In this document: positions 43,990-55,794 of the stretch, piece after piece | How the letters are laid out: every line of letters begins with the position of its first letter | How positions within the stretch are numbered: position 1 is the stretch's first letter | Source: Lojkania enalia | Lineage: Eukaryota; Ascomycota; Dothideomycetes; Pleosporales | Assembly (NCBI GenBank): GCA_010094045.1 | Contig: ML986770.1 | Span: 1 to 55,794, forward strand | Length of the DNA: 55,794 nt | Direction of reading: 5' to 3' | Notes under the pieces: model-generated | Databases searched by the model: none | The model's input: the letters and a program-made list of their open reading frames with translations, nothing else | Told to the model about the DNA's origin: nothing | Program-made: the position numbers and the translations under genes

Positions 43990-46900
43990 ATTTTCTTCGC
44001 AAATTTGAGTTTTATAATATACCTATAATACTGTAAGGCTAAGGTTTTCTTCTAGTTCTTAGGTATTATTCTATAGGTTCCCGTATTTATCCGTTTCTAA
44101 CTATTTTATTAGATAGTACTATTTACTATTCTATATTTTATGCCTTATTATTCTCTTAACTTTCTATTCCTAGTCTTCTCCGTACGCGTCTGCGTTGTAT
44201 ACTACTAGTTCAGCATCCTAAGGTGCCTTTTCTATAAGTATAATATAGAAGGTTAGGTGGATTTTTATAGTTATAGGTAATTAGAGTCGATAGTTTATAA
44301 ATAATATCTATTCTTTAATCTCGTATAGTCCGATTTTAATATAGTCTAGTTTACTACTTAGTTATTTACTTTAAATGTTTCGTCTCAGCAGCTAAACTTT
44401 TTCTCCCTTTTTAAAGTAAGGTAGTTATTTATATTTCTTATTATAGTATTTCTTTATAGTATATTATAGGAACTAGAGGTCTTTTTTTAATAAGTCTTAC
44501 ATTTATTAGATAATCTCAACTTATTCCTATACCTATAGTACCTATAATACTATTTTAATTAGAGTATTATAGGTTTTTAGTTTATATCTATAGTTTACTA
44601 TAAATAGTAATACTCTAGTTATACTATATATAGTACTATTATACGCGAGTTATACTATTAGTAGTAGTACTATCTAATTATTTTATTAGTAGTTAAGGTA
44701 GCATCTTAAGTATTATTCTACTATTTAATTTATTCGCTCTATCTACCTATCTATCTATAGGTAAAATACTGTAGATAGTTTATATTTAATTTCTAGTAAG
44801 TTTATAATTGTCTGCTAAAACTTTAAGGTAAATTTAGTATCTTAGTCTATAATTATCTTCTAAAGTATTTTATACTATACTATAATCTATTTTAGGAAGA
44901 TATTTGCGACTTATTCTGCTAATAATACTTTATTATAGGGGATAAAGTAGGTGTACTTTATAAGTCTATCTACAATTATTATAATAGAGTTGTATACTTC
45001 TCTCTTAAGATAGTCTTTTAACTTTAGTAGCTTAACGATAAAGTCTATAGTAATTTCCGTCTATAGTCTAGTAGGTATTTCTAGGTTTTATAATAGTCTG
45101 TAGGGTATATATCTATTAGGTTTATTTTATTAACAGTCTATATATTCTCGTAACGTATTTTTTACCTATTCTTTTACTTTAAAGAAGTAGAATCCTCTAA
45201 GAATTTATTCTAACGTTTTTTTAGTTCTTTAGTATCTGTAGGTAGGGGCTTTATAAAATTGTCTAATAAATTCTTTTCTAATCTTAGCTAGTACATAGAT
45301 TCGGTTGTAGATATATAATAGCCTATCTACTTATTTTAATTCTTATTCTTAGAGTTCTTCGGGTATTCCGTTTATTACTACTCTAATTAGTATTATCCAG
45401 CTTACTTCTTTAATAATAGTCGTTGCTGCGAGTTATAGGTAATTATATACTATACTTCTATCTTATTATTTTCTTAGTAGTATAGCTGTAGTTCCTTTCT
45501 CTTACTCGTATCTTAGTAGTCTACTTAGTACGTCTACTCTTTAGTTCTATTTTCCGCTAATATAGATGATCTTAAAGTTAAATATAGCTAGTTCTTATAA
45601 CTATCTAACCTATCTGGGGGTAAGAGTTTTAGTAGTAAGGAAGGTAGTAAAGTTTTTATAATCATAATAGACTTTAGTTTATTATTTTACTCCTTACAGG
45701 TATATATACTATTCTTTAAAGTATACTATAATAGCTAGGAGTTCTTAGTCGTATATATTATAGTTTATCTCTACTAGTATAAGTTTTCGTAAGTAATATA
45801 CTACTAGATATCATTTCCTATTATAGATTTATATAAGGATTCCAGCTATTCTCATTCCTAATACGTTAGTTTCTATAAAAGCTTTCTTTTCTAGGTTATA
45901 GAGTTTTAGTACCGGTTCTTGCTAAAATTGTTTCTTAACTTCTTAGAAGGCTTTTTCTTATTCGTTTCCCAATATAAAGATAACATCTTTCTTTAATAGT
46001 TGAGTTAGGGGTGTAGTTATATTATTCTAATCGTTAATAAAGGTTCGACAGAAGTTATAAAATCCTATAAAGGATTAGATATCTTTAACCAACTTTAGGG
46101 TTAGCTAGTCTCTAATTACTACTAATTTGTTTAGGTCTATTTATAGTTGTTCTAGTTTAATAATAAATCCTAAGTAGTCTATTTTTATAGTATAGAATTC
46201 GTACTTTCTTACTTTAAGGTATAGTTTTACTGCTTATAATGCGCGTAGTACTTGTTCGATATATTTCTTATATTCCTATTTTATTTTTAAATATATAAGA
46301 ACGTCGTTTAAATATACTATATAGAATTGTTTAAGGTAGGGTTTTAGTACCTTATTAATTCGTTTTTAAAAGGTAGCTGGTGCGTTAGTAAGTCTAAATA
46401 ATATAACTAGGTATTTAAAAAGTCCCCTTTTTATTCTAAATGCTATTTTCTATTCGTCTCCTTCTTTAATACAGATTTAATAGTATACGTTCTAAATGTC
46501 TAATTTTGTAAAGATAGTAGCTTCTCTTAATTAGTTTCTTAAATTATGAATAAGTAGTAAAGGATATCAATCCTTAATTATAATGTTGTTAAGAGTATGA
46601 TAATCGATATATATTTGTAGGTCGGTTGTTCCTTTCTTATCTACGAAGAGTATAGGGTGTACTACTAGTAAGTTCGATTCTCTAATTATTTCTTTCTTTA
46701 GGTATTCGTCTATATATTATTCTAGAGCCTCTATTTCCCTTAGTATTAGACTGTATATTAGTCTATATCTAGGTTCTTTTCCTAGTTATAGTTTAATTTT
46801 ATAATCATGTTCTCCGTATTTAGATAGATATTATAGTAGTTCTTAAAGTTGTTTTATCAAATATTAGTATTCTTTAGGTACGCTATATAATATATTTCCT

Positions 46901-49300
46901 ATTAGGAATGATTCTTTTACTACTTCTTTTACTATTATAGCGAGTTGTTCCTTAATTAGTTAGCTAGAGTTTTTAAGGATGATTCGTCCCGTTTACTAAT
47001 TTATCTAAGGGTTTTCTTTTCTTAACTATAAGATTCTTAAGATAATATTATAGTTGGTAATCTCTATAATTTAGAATATTTGTCCTTATTAGGTTGTTCC
47101 TAGAATTTTAAACTCTCCTAGTTCTATAGTATATATAACTTTCTTCTAGAAATCTTTCTCTTCTATAGTTTAAATTGTATAAGGTTGTTCTAGTTATATT
47201 ATAAATATTCCTTTTCTAGCGATATAGTTGCTAGCTATAAAATTCTTTATTACTCTACTGTTAATAAGTATATATACTTTATAGCCGTAGTACCATCCGG
47301 GTGTTATAAGGTAGTATTCTTCTATATTCCCGTATAACTAAGTTATTTTAGGCTAGTAGGCTATTACTTCTTTTATAAATATATATTTCGGGCATTTCTG
47401 TTCTAAGCATTTATACTATAGCCTTCCTCTAACGTATACTTTAAATAATAGGAGTCTAGATTCAAGTACTATATAGTTTTAGGTTTATTTAGTAACTTCC
47501 TATTCTATTATAGCTTCTTACTTTATAGGGTTTCCTAGTACTTCGTCTTTATTTAGTCGTCTTAGCTATATACCTATATTTTCTTTTCTTCTTTAGTAGG
47601 CCTTATATTATCGTTTAATACATAATATCTATACTATCTTAAAATGTGTTAGGTGGTGTTGGTTTATATAGAGGTTATTATCTTCTCTAACCTAATAATC
47701 CTATTCTTATTTATATCGCGATGCTTTTAGTACCTAGTATTTTACTAGTACTTTACTTTATAAAAAGGCTACTACTTTCTATACTGTATATACAACCTTG
47801 TCCTAGTCTATTATATTAAGGTGCTCTTCTACTACCTTTATAGTTTCTATCTATTTTTGGAAGTATAAGAAACGGATTTTCCTAGGGTAGGTATTTTGCT
47901 ATTCTTTATAGACGTCGACAATATCTTATTCTAGTCTATTTTTATTATAGAACTTTATAGGTAGTTTCTCTTATAGGGTAGCTATAGGAGCTGGGGTTCT
48001 CTATTCGTACTCGATTATTCCTTGTTAGTATATAGAATATACTCTAGATACTAGTTTAGGTATTAGTACTCTAGTAGTAGCTTCTTCTATTTATAACGGG
48101 GTGTTTATTTCTTTATTCTTATCTAATATTTCCTAAACTTCTTCTAGCTATCTTTTTATATATTCCTATATTACTGTAAATTGTGTTTTCTTCTAAGGCT
48201 AATATCCTGTAGCTTCTTTTAGTTATCGGTACATTTAATACTTGTCTTTATTATAGAAGGACTAATATAAGGTTCCGTATTCTATAGTTGCGGCTAGTTT
48301 TTCTTTACCTGCTTCTTGCGGTTTATCTTCTATAGGCCGGTTTCTTCTTTCTTTCTTTTTACTTCGACATTCCTTTACTATATATTCTAATTTCTAATAG
48401 TTGTAGCACTTAATATCTTTCTTTTAAGTCTTCTTTTCCTAAGTCGCCTGTAGTTTAGGCTTCTTTTCTCTAGTAGCGCTTAGATCTATAGATCCGCCCG
48501 CGTCAGCAGCCTTTATTAAGAAGCGTACCCTTTAGTAGTACGCTTATCTTTCCTTATTTTTAAACTGGTATAGTTCGTCGTTAATTCTCTTTACTAGTTA
48601 AAAGTATAATACTAGGTCCCGCGGTTACTCTATATATATTATTACTCTTTTTATTTCTATTTTTAATCCTCTACAGAACTTTACTATTATATTATAGTTG
48701 TCCTATACAACTTTATTCGAGAGCTGTTAAAAGCTTAATATATATAAGGTAATAGATCCTAGTTAAACTAGATTATAGAGTCTATCTTCTACTACTTATA
48801 CTTCGTCGATATCCCTGAATACTAGTTTAAGTTTCTATTAGAAGTATACTAGGCTTATAAATATTGCCTTAGTTTTACTCTTCTAGTATTCCTCTACGTA
48901 GTTCTTAAAATCTATTAGAAAGGACTAGAACTAGTTAAGTAGTTTGCCTGTTAAGTATACTCCTATAAATAGTACTTTCTTATTCTTATACTAAATAATA
49001 TCGAGGTTAGCGTTAATATAGATCTTTACTACTACTAGGAATCTTTTAAGCTTAAACCTAGTTCTGTTAAATTTATTAAGTAGTACTAGTTTAATTCGTT
49101 ATTAGTAATACGTTATTAGTAGTACTCTTTCGACTTATTTAAGTTTTTAGATAATTCTCGTAAGCCCTATCCTTTATTTACTATTAACTATTCTTTGTAT
49201 TCCTTTAAGACTTTTAAGAAGGCTATCCTAAGTCTCCTTTAAGCTTCTTATCTATTTGTCTACTAGAACTAATTATTCCTATTATTATACTAATTCGTTC
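43990..49300 (-). pseudogene. A2 gag-pol, degraded
   Basis: Colinear with A1 gag-pol on the opposite strand: chromodomain near 44000-44190, integrase about 44600-45250, RNase H and RT about 45650-46690, protease near 47240-47290, zinc knuckle near 48380-48425, then gag. The RT active site at 46301-46317 reads YLND, so the first catalytic Asp has become Asn, whereas A1 still has YLDD. Stops are frequent throughout. Confidence 0.83.
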
Positions 49301-49475
49301 TATATTCTTATAAATATAGTTATTATACCTGCCTCCGAAGAGGTAGTTTTACTAGCTAATCCCAATATTCTACTTGCGTGAGTTTCCTACGTTACTTACT
49401 AAAGGTATCTCTTTCCTTATAACTAGGGTAGTCTAACTAGTCTTACTTCTTCTAGCTTTACGAGGGTAGTTAAAG

Positions 49476-49846
49476 TATAACAGCCTTTTTAATAGGCCAG
49501 GTACAGGGCGGAGTAATAACTAAGAATAATTACGTGCTGTAAGGTATATTATTCTTATAAGCTTATAATAGAAGTATATAAGTAGAGTGTGCGAAGGATA
49601 TTTAAGTTAACTATAAAGAGCTATAAAGATTAGAGTTGTTAGGTTGTTAAATACAATTTAGTTCCCTTATTATTTCTTCCTACTCAGTTACTTAGTTAAC
49701 TAAGTAACTGAGTGCACTTAGTAGGTTAGTTAACTAAGCTATTAAGCGCGTTATATACCTTATATTAGTCTTATTCTTCTAGCTATACAGAGTCCTAGAT
49801 CTTAATTAGGTCTAGTATAGGGGTTCCTATAAGGGCGTCCGTAATA
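49476..49846 (-). repeat. A2 5' LTR
   Basis: 371 bp partner of 42969-43339, followed by TATTA. Confidence 0.94.
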
Positions 49847-49879
49847 TATTAGTATAAGTAAGTTATTACCCTACTAAAC

Positions 49880-51850
49880 TTTTAATAGCCTACCTAGATT
49901 AATATATAGCTTAATATAGTAACGTATAATTAACTAATAAAGAATTATAAATTATCCTTATAATTCTAGCTATTAATTAAGGTTAAGTTTTAACCGAGAA
50001 TAGCGCTATAATAACTTTTTACTACTCTTAAAGTACTCTCTACTTTTAATATGCTAGAATAGCTACGCGACGTAATTATAAGCTAAATTTAAAGAAGCTT
50101 ATAAAGATTAAAGAGAAGGTACTTATTAGCTATATCCTTAATTAGGATTTATAAGGATTTCCGCCTATAATTAACAGTATATAAGCTATAGCGAATAGAC
50201 TATTAGCTAAGCGTAATACTAGCTAGATTAGTATCTACTAGCCTTAAAACTTTATATAGCGTACTAAACGCCTTAGAACCTAATTTAACCGTTCTTATAA
50301 TTAGTAGTAAGCTCTATATAAAGATCTAATAATTATAGGCACGTGGTTCTAGTTTCTATAGAATATAAAGGGGAAGTACGGAATTTAAGATAAAGATACC
50401 TATTATAACAGCGTAGGTAAGATAATAGGTCCGAATATGGTACGAATCTACTTAGAGGTATATAGGAGTACGTAGGGGTTTAGGGACCTAGGAATTCTAT
50501 TAACACCTATAGGCCTTATACAAAAGGATATAGAAGAACTACTAAGTTACTTATAAGGGAGTGTGTAACTATATACGGATGGGAAAAGGGGCGGAGCTGG
50601 GGGTAGGATAAGATAAGCGAAAAGCTTTAGGATAAGGTTGCATATAAAGCTTTTCATAGAACAATTTCTTCGCATTATTATACCTATAATTTTAATAAGA
50701 CAGGCTTTATTATAGGCTAAATATCAGCTTAGCTAGTTATTATAGGGTTAGAGAATTGTTGTATAAAGGCTATCTAACCGAGTAATTATAAATAGACTAT
50801 AATAATCTTAGTAATTAATATAATTAGCTAAGTAATCCTACTACTTAGTATTTTTAAAGGCGTCTACTACCTATCTTATTAGTATAAGAGTAATAATATA
50901 CTGGGCGATTAGGTGATTATAACTAGTAATAATAGCTAGACAAATAATAAGATTAGTATTATCTAGCTTAAGTACTTTAACCAGTATATAAAGAGCTGTA
51001 CGATAGACACCTATTAATTACTAGTTATTAACAGCTATAATAGCTACGTTTTACTTAAGTTTTAAGAGATTTATAAGAAGGAGAAGATTATCTATCTCTA
51101 TATACCGCTATATTTATTATACCTACTATAACTATTTAATATAGGCTGCTTCTCGCTATTAAAGCGCGCGTATAGTACTTAGATCTTAGCCCTAGAATAT
51201 AATTATATTAACTATATTAATAAAACTATCTTTCTTCTAGCCTTTAAAATAGCCTATAATTAATTAATTATAGAAGCTAATATCTATATAAGCTTTTAAG
51301 GTGCTAGAATAGTACTATATAATTTAGAGGCGGTACTATTAAAGCTTAATATTAAGCTACGTATGCTAATACTACCTATACTAGAAACTACCCTCTAAGA
51401 AGCTAAAATACCTAGTAATACGTATAAACTAGAGGTTTAATTAATAATAATTTATAGGAGGATTTAGTAATATTAAAACTTATTACCTATATTAATTATT
51501 ACAGCCTTTAGTTAGCTTTAAAAGGGTGCTATAATAATAACGCATTCGATTGTACTGATAGCTAATTAAATTAAGAGCCTTAAATAAGTAAATAAGGTAG
51601 TAATAAAGCGAAAATAATAGAAAAGAAAGTAATTATAGAAGTAGAGGATTCTAATAATAGCTGTAGATAAGGATATAATTAATTAAAATAACGTTAAGGG
51701 GTAGATTAATAAGAAGATTTATAATTAGAATATTTAGCTATAAAGGAATAACTAGCCTTAATAGAGTTATAGGCGTAATAAACAGCCTAGCTATAATACT
51801 TAAACGTACTAAATTAATAGCGCAGGTATTAAATAATCTAATAGACTATT
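49880..51850 (+). pseudogene. P4 pogo-like transposase relic
   Basis: Plus-strand reading gives an N-terminal HTH region with PPTINSI*AIANRLLAKRN near 50160-50215. Then come a broken IYNFNKTGF block split by the solo LTR at 50404-50682, TRSIVGAYR-like text near 51000, and YLLQPLNIGCFSLLKRAYSTK-like text near 51115-51175. A downstream helix region (YDYINYINKTIFLLAFK) follows. This is the standard pogo/Fot1 order. Many stops and lost Asp codons. Confidence 0.72.
50404..50682 (-). mobile_element. Family B solo LTR in P4
   Basis: 279 bp, exact duplication CCTAT (50399-50403 and 50683-50687). It sits in the transposase 'YNFDETGF' region. Confidence 0.94.
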
Positions 51851-51955
51851 ACTTCTTATAGTATATATATACGTAATTAATAATTATCGTAATTAAGTTG
51901 TTTAAATCTTAGTAGGGTAATAGCTCGCTTATACTAATAGCTTGCTTATAAACTA

Positions 51956-52456
51956 TATTACTAGGCTTTATATCTTACTAATTCTTAATTAGTTAGATTT
52001 ATAATATCTACTTTAGTATCTACTACTTTAGTATTACTATCTATTCTATAGAAATCTCTAAACTACTTCTTAATTAGCTTTTTAGTATCTAGTTAAAGAA
52101 CTAGCTTCTTATTAACGTCTTAGTCTATATATTTCTAGAGTTAGTTCCAGTCTATACTATTCTTCTACAAAAATAGCTACTATATCTAGTACTTTAGTTT
52201 ATTAAGAATAACCGTAATTTTAGTAATAAGTAGGTCTAATTCTATTATTTTTTTTAATATACTATATCGCGTTAATCTATTAAAATCTCTACTATAACTA
52301 GTTCTAAGCTCTTTAGCTTTTTAACTAGCCTAGTAATATTAAAGTAACTAAGGTTTTAATAAATAAGATATAATTAACTAATTAAGCCTATATTAATTAG
52401 CTCTAGTCTATTTATATAGAATATAGTAGTAGTTAAAGAGCTTCTGGGCTTATAAC
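51956..52456 (-). pseudogene. P5 pogo-like transposase relic, N-terminal fragment
   Basis: Minus-strand reading from about 52340 to 51960 gives a weak HTH/DNA-binding region (LLLKLRLFLINQSTRYSS-like, resembling the pogo '..RFLKRHPELKSRRSRKID..' block) that leads toward the IYNFNKISF block beyond P4. Assignment rests on order and weak similarity. Confidence 0.45.
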
Positions 52457-52581
52457 TATTAGAGCTAGCTAGTTCTAATAAAAGTTAAAAAACTAGGTCT
52501 ATTAACTAGAAATATAAGATATACTATATATATATCTCTAGACCTACTAAAAGGCTAACTATAAATAGCTTAGCTATAATA
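52457..52581. mobile_element. Degraded 125 bp family S LTR
   Basis: TATTAGAGCTAGCTAGTTCT...CTTAGCTATAATA matches 23505-23630 with C-to-T and G-to-A differences almost throughout. Flanks ATAAC and AATAC do not match exactly. Unlike the other two copies it is fully AT-shifted. Confidence 0.75.
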
Positions 52582-54378
52582 AATACTAAGAAATTTTAGT
52601 TTATTTAATAGGGTAGCTTACTTAATAGTACTTTATATTAGCTAGTAATTATATTAAATATAAATTAATAGATAGAGTTTTAAATAATACTATTTAGACT
52701 TTAAACTATATAAGAGTTATAAAGTAGTTACTTTAAAATCTTTTTTTATATTAGGTTTAGATAGTTTATAATTTTTAATAACTATTTAAATAGCCTACTA
52801 GTAGATAGTAGTACTAGTAGATTATAAGTATTAAGTTAGATATTAGTTAATAGTAAAGACTAGCTATTTATTTTTATAGTTTAGGTTTATATAATACTTA
52901 TATATCTATAACTATCTTAGAATTAGCTAGTACTTTTCTAGTATAATTATATAGAGATATACTATCTTTAAATAGTTTAGGTGTTAGAGGGTTAGAGTAA
53001 TTAAGTAGAAAATAGTCCTTCTATAAAAGACTTCTCTATTAAAGCTAGTTAAGTATAAGTTATATAAGAGTTATATTTTTTAGAATTTTAAAGTACGTAC
53101 GAAGTCTTTATAAATATAACTATAACTAGTAGCTCTAGTATTAATAAAAATATTAATATTTTACTAGACTAGGTCTTAATAGATTAAGAAAGGAGTTAAG
53201 ATCTAGTAGTTTTATAACTATTTCTATAGAGGCTAGTTCTATAAGTATATAGAGATTTAGTATAAGTATAGTTCTAAAAGGCGACTTACTTTTAAAATAG
53301 ACTTTTTAGTAACGTTCTAGACGGTAAAACTAATAGTATTCTAATTAATAAAGCTAGCTATATTTAGGAGTAAGAGTAACGGTCTTATTTATAAAATAAT
53401 AAGTATATTAAGAATCGGTTAAAGGATTAGTTAAAGGATTAAAAGTAGAACCTATAGGATATAGTAGAGCTCTAAGACCCTTAATAGATTAATAGTAGAG
53501 GGGTACTATATTCTAGCAAAATATATCCTTTACTACTATACTTATAATAGTATTCTTTACGACAGCACTTCTTTTATTTATTAGAGCCTATAAGTATATA
53601 GCTAGAAGTATTAAATTTTATAGTATTCGGGTTCTTCTAGTAAATAGTATAATACTTTAGTTGTTTATAGTAGTTGCTAGGTAGATAATATAGGTTAGTA
53701 TTATATAGGGAAATTAGGTTAATATAGTCGTTTAGGGTGCTAAGTATTATAATACCTATTATAGTATAGTAGAGTTTATTAGAAAGAAAATATTAGAAAT
53801 ATATAATTTATTTAATCTTATTTAGTTTAGTATCTATAATTAGGCGTTAGAATTTAGTAAAGTAAGTAGAGAACCTACTTCAGTCTTATTTTAAAGTTTC
53901 TAGCTTACTCTATATTATAGTCTTCTTATTCTAGTCGCTATAGGTGAATTCTAAAAAAGTGACTAAACTATCTATAGAGTTAATACCCTTATCTATTAAT
54001 AGGTTAACTAATATTACTAGATCTTATTCTAGACGGGAATATATATAAAAGGTAGATACGTTTAGTTAAGTATTAGTTAGCGTTTTCTTCTAGTTTATAG
54101 TAGAGCTTTTTAATAAAGTATAAAAGCTCTAAACATTTACTAGAAAATATTAAAAGGTTAGATAAATAGTTAGAATAGAAATATAGATTATATATTATTT
54201 TAGGTAGATTAGAAGTTAATATAGATATCTATTTAGAAGCTAGAATTGTAGACTAAGTTAGGTTAAAGGTAGATAATAGTTCTATTACTATTTAATATAC
54301 TAGTAGCTAGTAGAGGAATAGCTATTTAATAGCTACTAAATTCTCTTTAAATTACTTTAAGGTCTAACTTATAGCAGT
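52582..54378. other. AT-rich degraded DNA, unassigned
   Basis: Stops in all frames. A short direct repeat (GGTTAAAGGATTA GTTAAAGGATTA) lies near 53415-53440. Some minus-strand stretches resemble copia pol weakly, but I cannot support a family. No terminal repeats were found. Confidence 0.4.
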
Positions 54379-54657
54379 TGTAATAGTATAGGTAAGATAA
54401 TAGGTTTAAATACAGTACGAATCTACTTAGAGGTATATAAGAGTACGTAGGGGTTCAGGAACCTAAGAATTCTATTAACACCTATAAGCCTTGTACGAAA
54501 GAATATAGAAGAACTACTAAGCTATTTATAAGGGAGTATATAACTATATATGGAAGGGAAAAGAGGTAGAACTAGGGGTAGGATAAGATAAGCGAAAAGT
54601 TTTAGGATAAGGTTGTATATAAAGCTTTTTATAGAACGATTTCTTTATATTATTATA
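54379..54657 (-). repeat. B3 3' LTR
   Basis: 279 bp. It retains the TG start that B1 and B2 have lost. Confidence 0.93.
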
Positions 54658-55374
54658 CTACCCCCCTCCTTATAGGCTAATAGTCCCTATCTGCGCTGGT
54701 TTAGGAGGGAATTAGAGCTATTATAGATAGGTTCTAGTATAAAGAAATTTCTTTGAGGAGGTATTTACCGGTAAGGGCTAATATATGCGGTTACCTATAG
54801 AGATGCGTTTATTAACGTAATATTAAGTAAGGTTTTTATAGTAAGTATAATTGATCTATATATTAGCTGGTAATTACTATTATAACGGTTTATTAATATT
54901 ACAATTTCGTCGCGTATAGTAATAAGCGTTTACTAGCCTTAGTATATTATTAGATTGCTGTTAACTGAGTTTTCTTAACTAAATAATAACTTCTACTCTG
55001 TACGTATTATTATACGTCTCTAGTACTATTAATTATTAAAGTATTATTAATACCTTATAGAAAAAAATTAATTAATATACTACTCCGCCCGCCTCCTAGA
55101 GCCTTTTTAGAAGCCTTCTAGGTTATCTACCTTTAGGCTATATATATACTCGCCCGCGGACAGCGCGTAATATTTACCTTTTAGTTTCTAAGATTAAAAA
55201 AATGTAAGTATTATACCTTATAAAATAAAAAGTATAACCCCGTACGAATCGTATCTAATACTAGTAAAATACTTACTACTAATATATTTATAGATCCTCT
55301 CCTACTATAAAGAGAAGTTTCTAGTCCTCTAGGGCTATCTTAAACTGTAAGTAGCAGCCTAATATATAGAGGAT

Positions 55375-55700
55375 AAGAAGAATAAAAAGGTAGCCTTTAA
55401 GGCTATTTTAAAGTCTACTTATAGTCTAGTACTTATAGCCTAGGTTGTAAAGAGTTAGGAAGATAGCCTTCTTATAGCTAGTATTTAGGTAGCTTTATTC
55501 TACTAGAGTACTAAGTTACTCTATTAGGTTTCGGCTTTAAAGGCTTTAATATCTAGCCTTTAAGCTAATATTATAGTACTCTCAGGCGGCTAAGAATAAG
55601 ATAGAAGAGGTTTAAGAGGAGTCCGGAGGGAAGAAAGGGGAAGGAGAGTAGAGGAGGAGAGGACTAGAGAGGTATCCGACAGCCTACTATTAGACCCTCT
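55375..55700 (+). pseudogene. B3 antisense ORF relic
   Basis: Plus-strand frame with KVAFKAILKSTYSLVLIAQV, a helical stretch, KALISSLQANIIVLSGG, then an Arg/Glu-rich end. It is the clearest of the three family B copies. Function unknown. Confidence 0.42.
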
Positions 55701-55794
55701 AGATTCTATAGAGGAGTAATTTTAGGCCTATAATTTAGTTTTCTAATCTACTACTTAACTCTTATATATTATTATCTACTAGATAATCTATATT

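Larger units (their letters stand above)
42969..49846 (-). mobile_element. A2: full-length Ty3/gypsy chromovirus in the P4 inverted repeat
   Basis: Two 371 bp LTRs (42969-43339 and 49476-49846), duplication TATTA (42964-42968 and 49847-49851). Length is 6878 bp. Internal sequence is colinear with A1, inverted. Confidence 0.95.
42950..51953 (+). mobile_element. P4: pogo/Fot1-like transposon split by A2 and a solo LTR
   Basis: Left inverted repeat is 42950-42968 plus 49852-49880 (interrupted by A2). Right repeat is about 51909-51953. Matching text includes TTTATAAGCAAGCTA, then TTAGTATAAG and ACCCTACTAA. TA flanks both ends (42948-42949 and 51954-51955). Removing A2 and the solo LTR with their duplications leaves about 1837 bp, the same size as P2 and P3. 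Confidence 0.88.
54379..55794 (-). mobile_element. B3: family B gypsy chromovirus, 3' part, runs off the window
   Basis: 279 bp 3' LTR at 54379-54657 still starting TGTAATAG, then the complement of a purine tract (ACCCCCCTCCTT) and internal sequence colinear with 12607-13750 and 26778-27910. The element continues past the right edge. It is somewhat less AT-shifted than B1 and B2. Confidence 0.9.

Overview
The window looks like a filamentous ascomycete (Pezizomycotina) chromosome in which most of the DNA is a repeat desert degraded by a RIP-like process. About 1-14.9 kb and 25.2-55.8 kb are very AT-rich, dominated by TA-rich words, and full of stop codons that fall where CAG/CAA or TGG codons would be expected. 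Only 14.9-15.4 kb and about 16.6-23.6 kb have ordinary base composition. Genes there have short introns (45-72 bp, GTAAGT-like donors, CTAAC-like branch sites), typical of Pezizomycotina. I saw no tRNA or rRNA gene and no CRISPR array.

The desert is a stack of nested mobile elements, many with exact ends. Family A is a Ty3/gypsy chromovirus with 366-371 bp LTRs: A1 at 1392-8259 (+, TSD AAATA, inside a hAT relic), A2 at 42969-49846 (-, TSD TATTA) and a truncated A3 at 15443-15900. Family B is a second chromovirus with 279 bp LTRs: B1 at 12328-14930 (truncated), B2 with LTRs at 26499 and 42477 (16 kb because of nested insertions), B3 running off the right edge, and two solo LTRs. Family C is a third gypsy element at 30919-38276 (202 bp LTRs, TSD CTAAC). 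Pogo/Fot1-like DNA transposons of about 1.84 kb with TA duplications lie at 10259-12125, 28933-30776, 33496-35338 and 42950-51953, and older pogo debris is their host DNA. Ty1/copia pieces lie at 15901-17255, 23281-24972 and 40726-41970, with several solo LTRs.

The island at 17.3-23.3 kb holds the only host-type genes, apart from one Tc1/mariner relic (19575-20883). They are a broken POT/PTR2 oligopeptide transporter, an intact two-exon proline-iminopeptidase-like hydrolase of 308 residues, and a UstYa/DUF3328-like gene whose three downstream exons are intact but whose 5' end is joined in frame to a copia Pol fragment. All three are on the minus strand. A peptide importer, a peptide-cleaving hydrolase and a UstYa-type oxidase side by side suggest the relic of a peptide-metabolite cluster; this is inference.

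Insertion order can be read from the nesting. A pogo relic (P5) was split by B2 and later by P4. B2 was then hit by P2, by C (itself hit by P3) and by a small copia element. A2 landed in a terminal inverted repeat of P4. Small 125-126 bp LTRs and the 192-204 bp copia LTRs keep normal base composition inside the degraded DNA, so they are younger than, or escaped, the mutation process.
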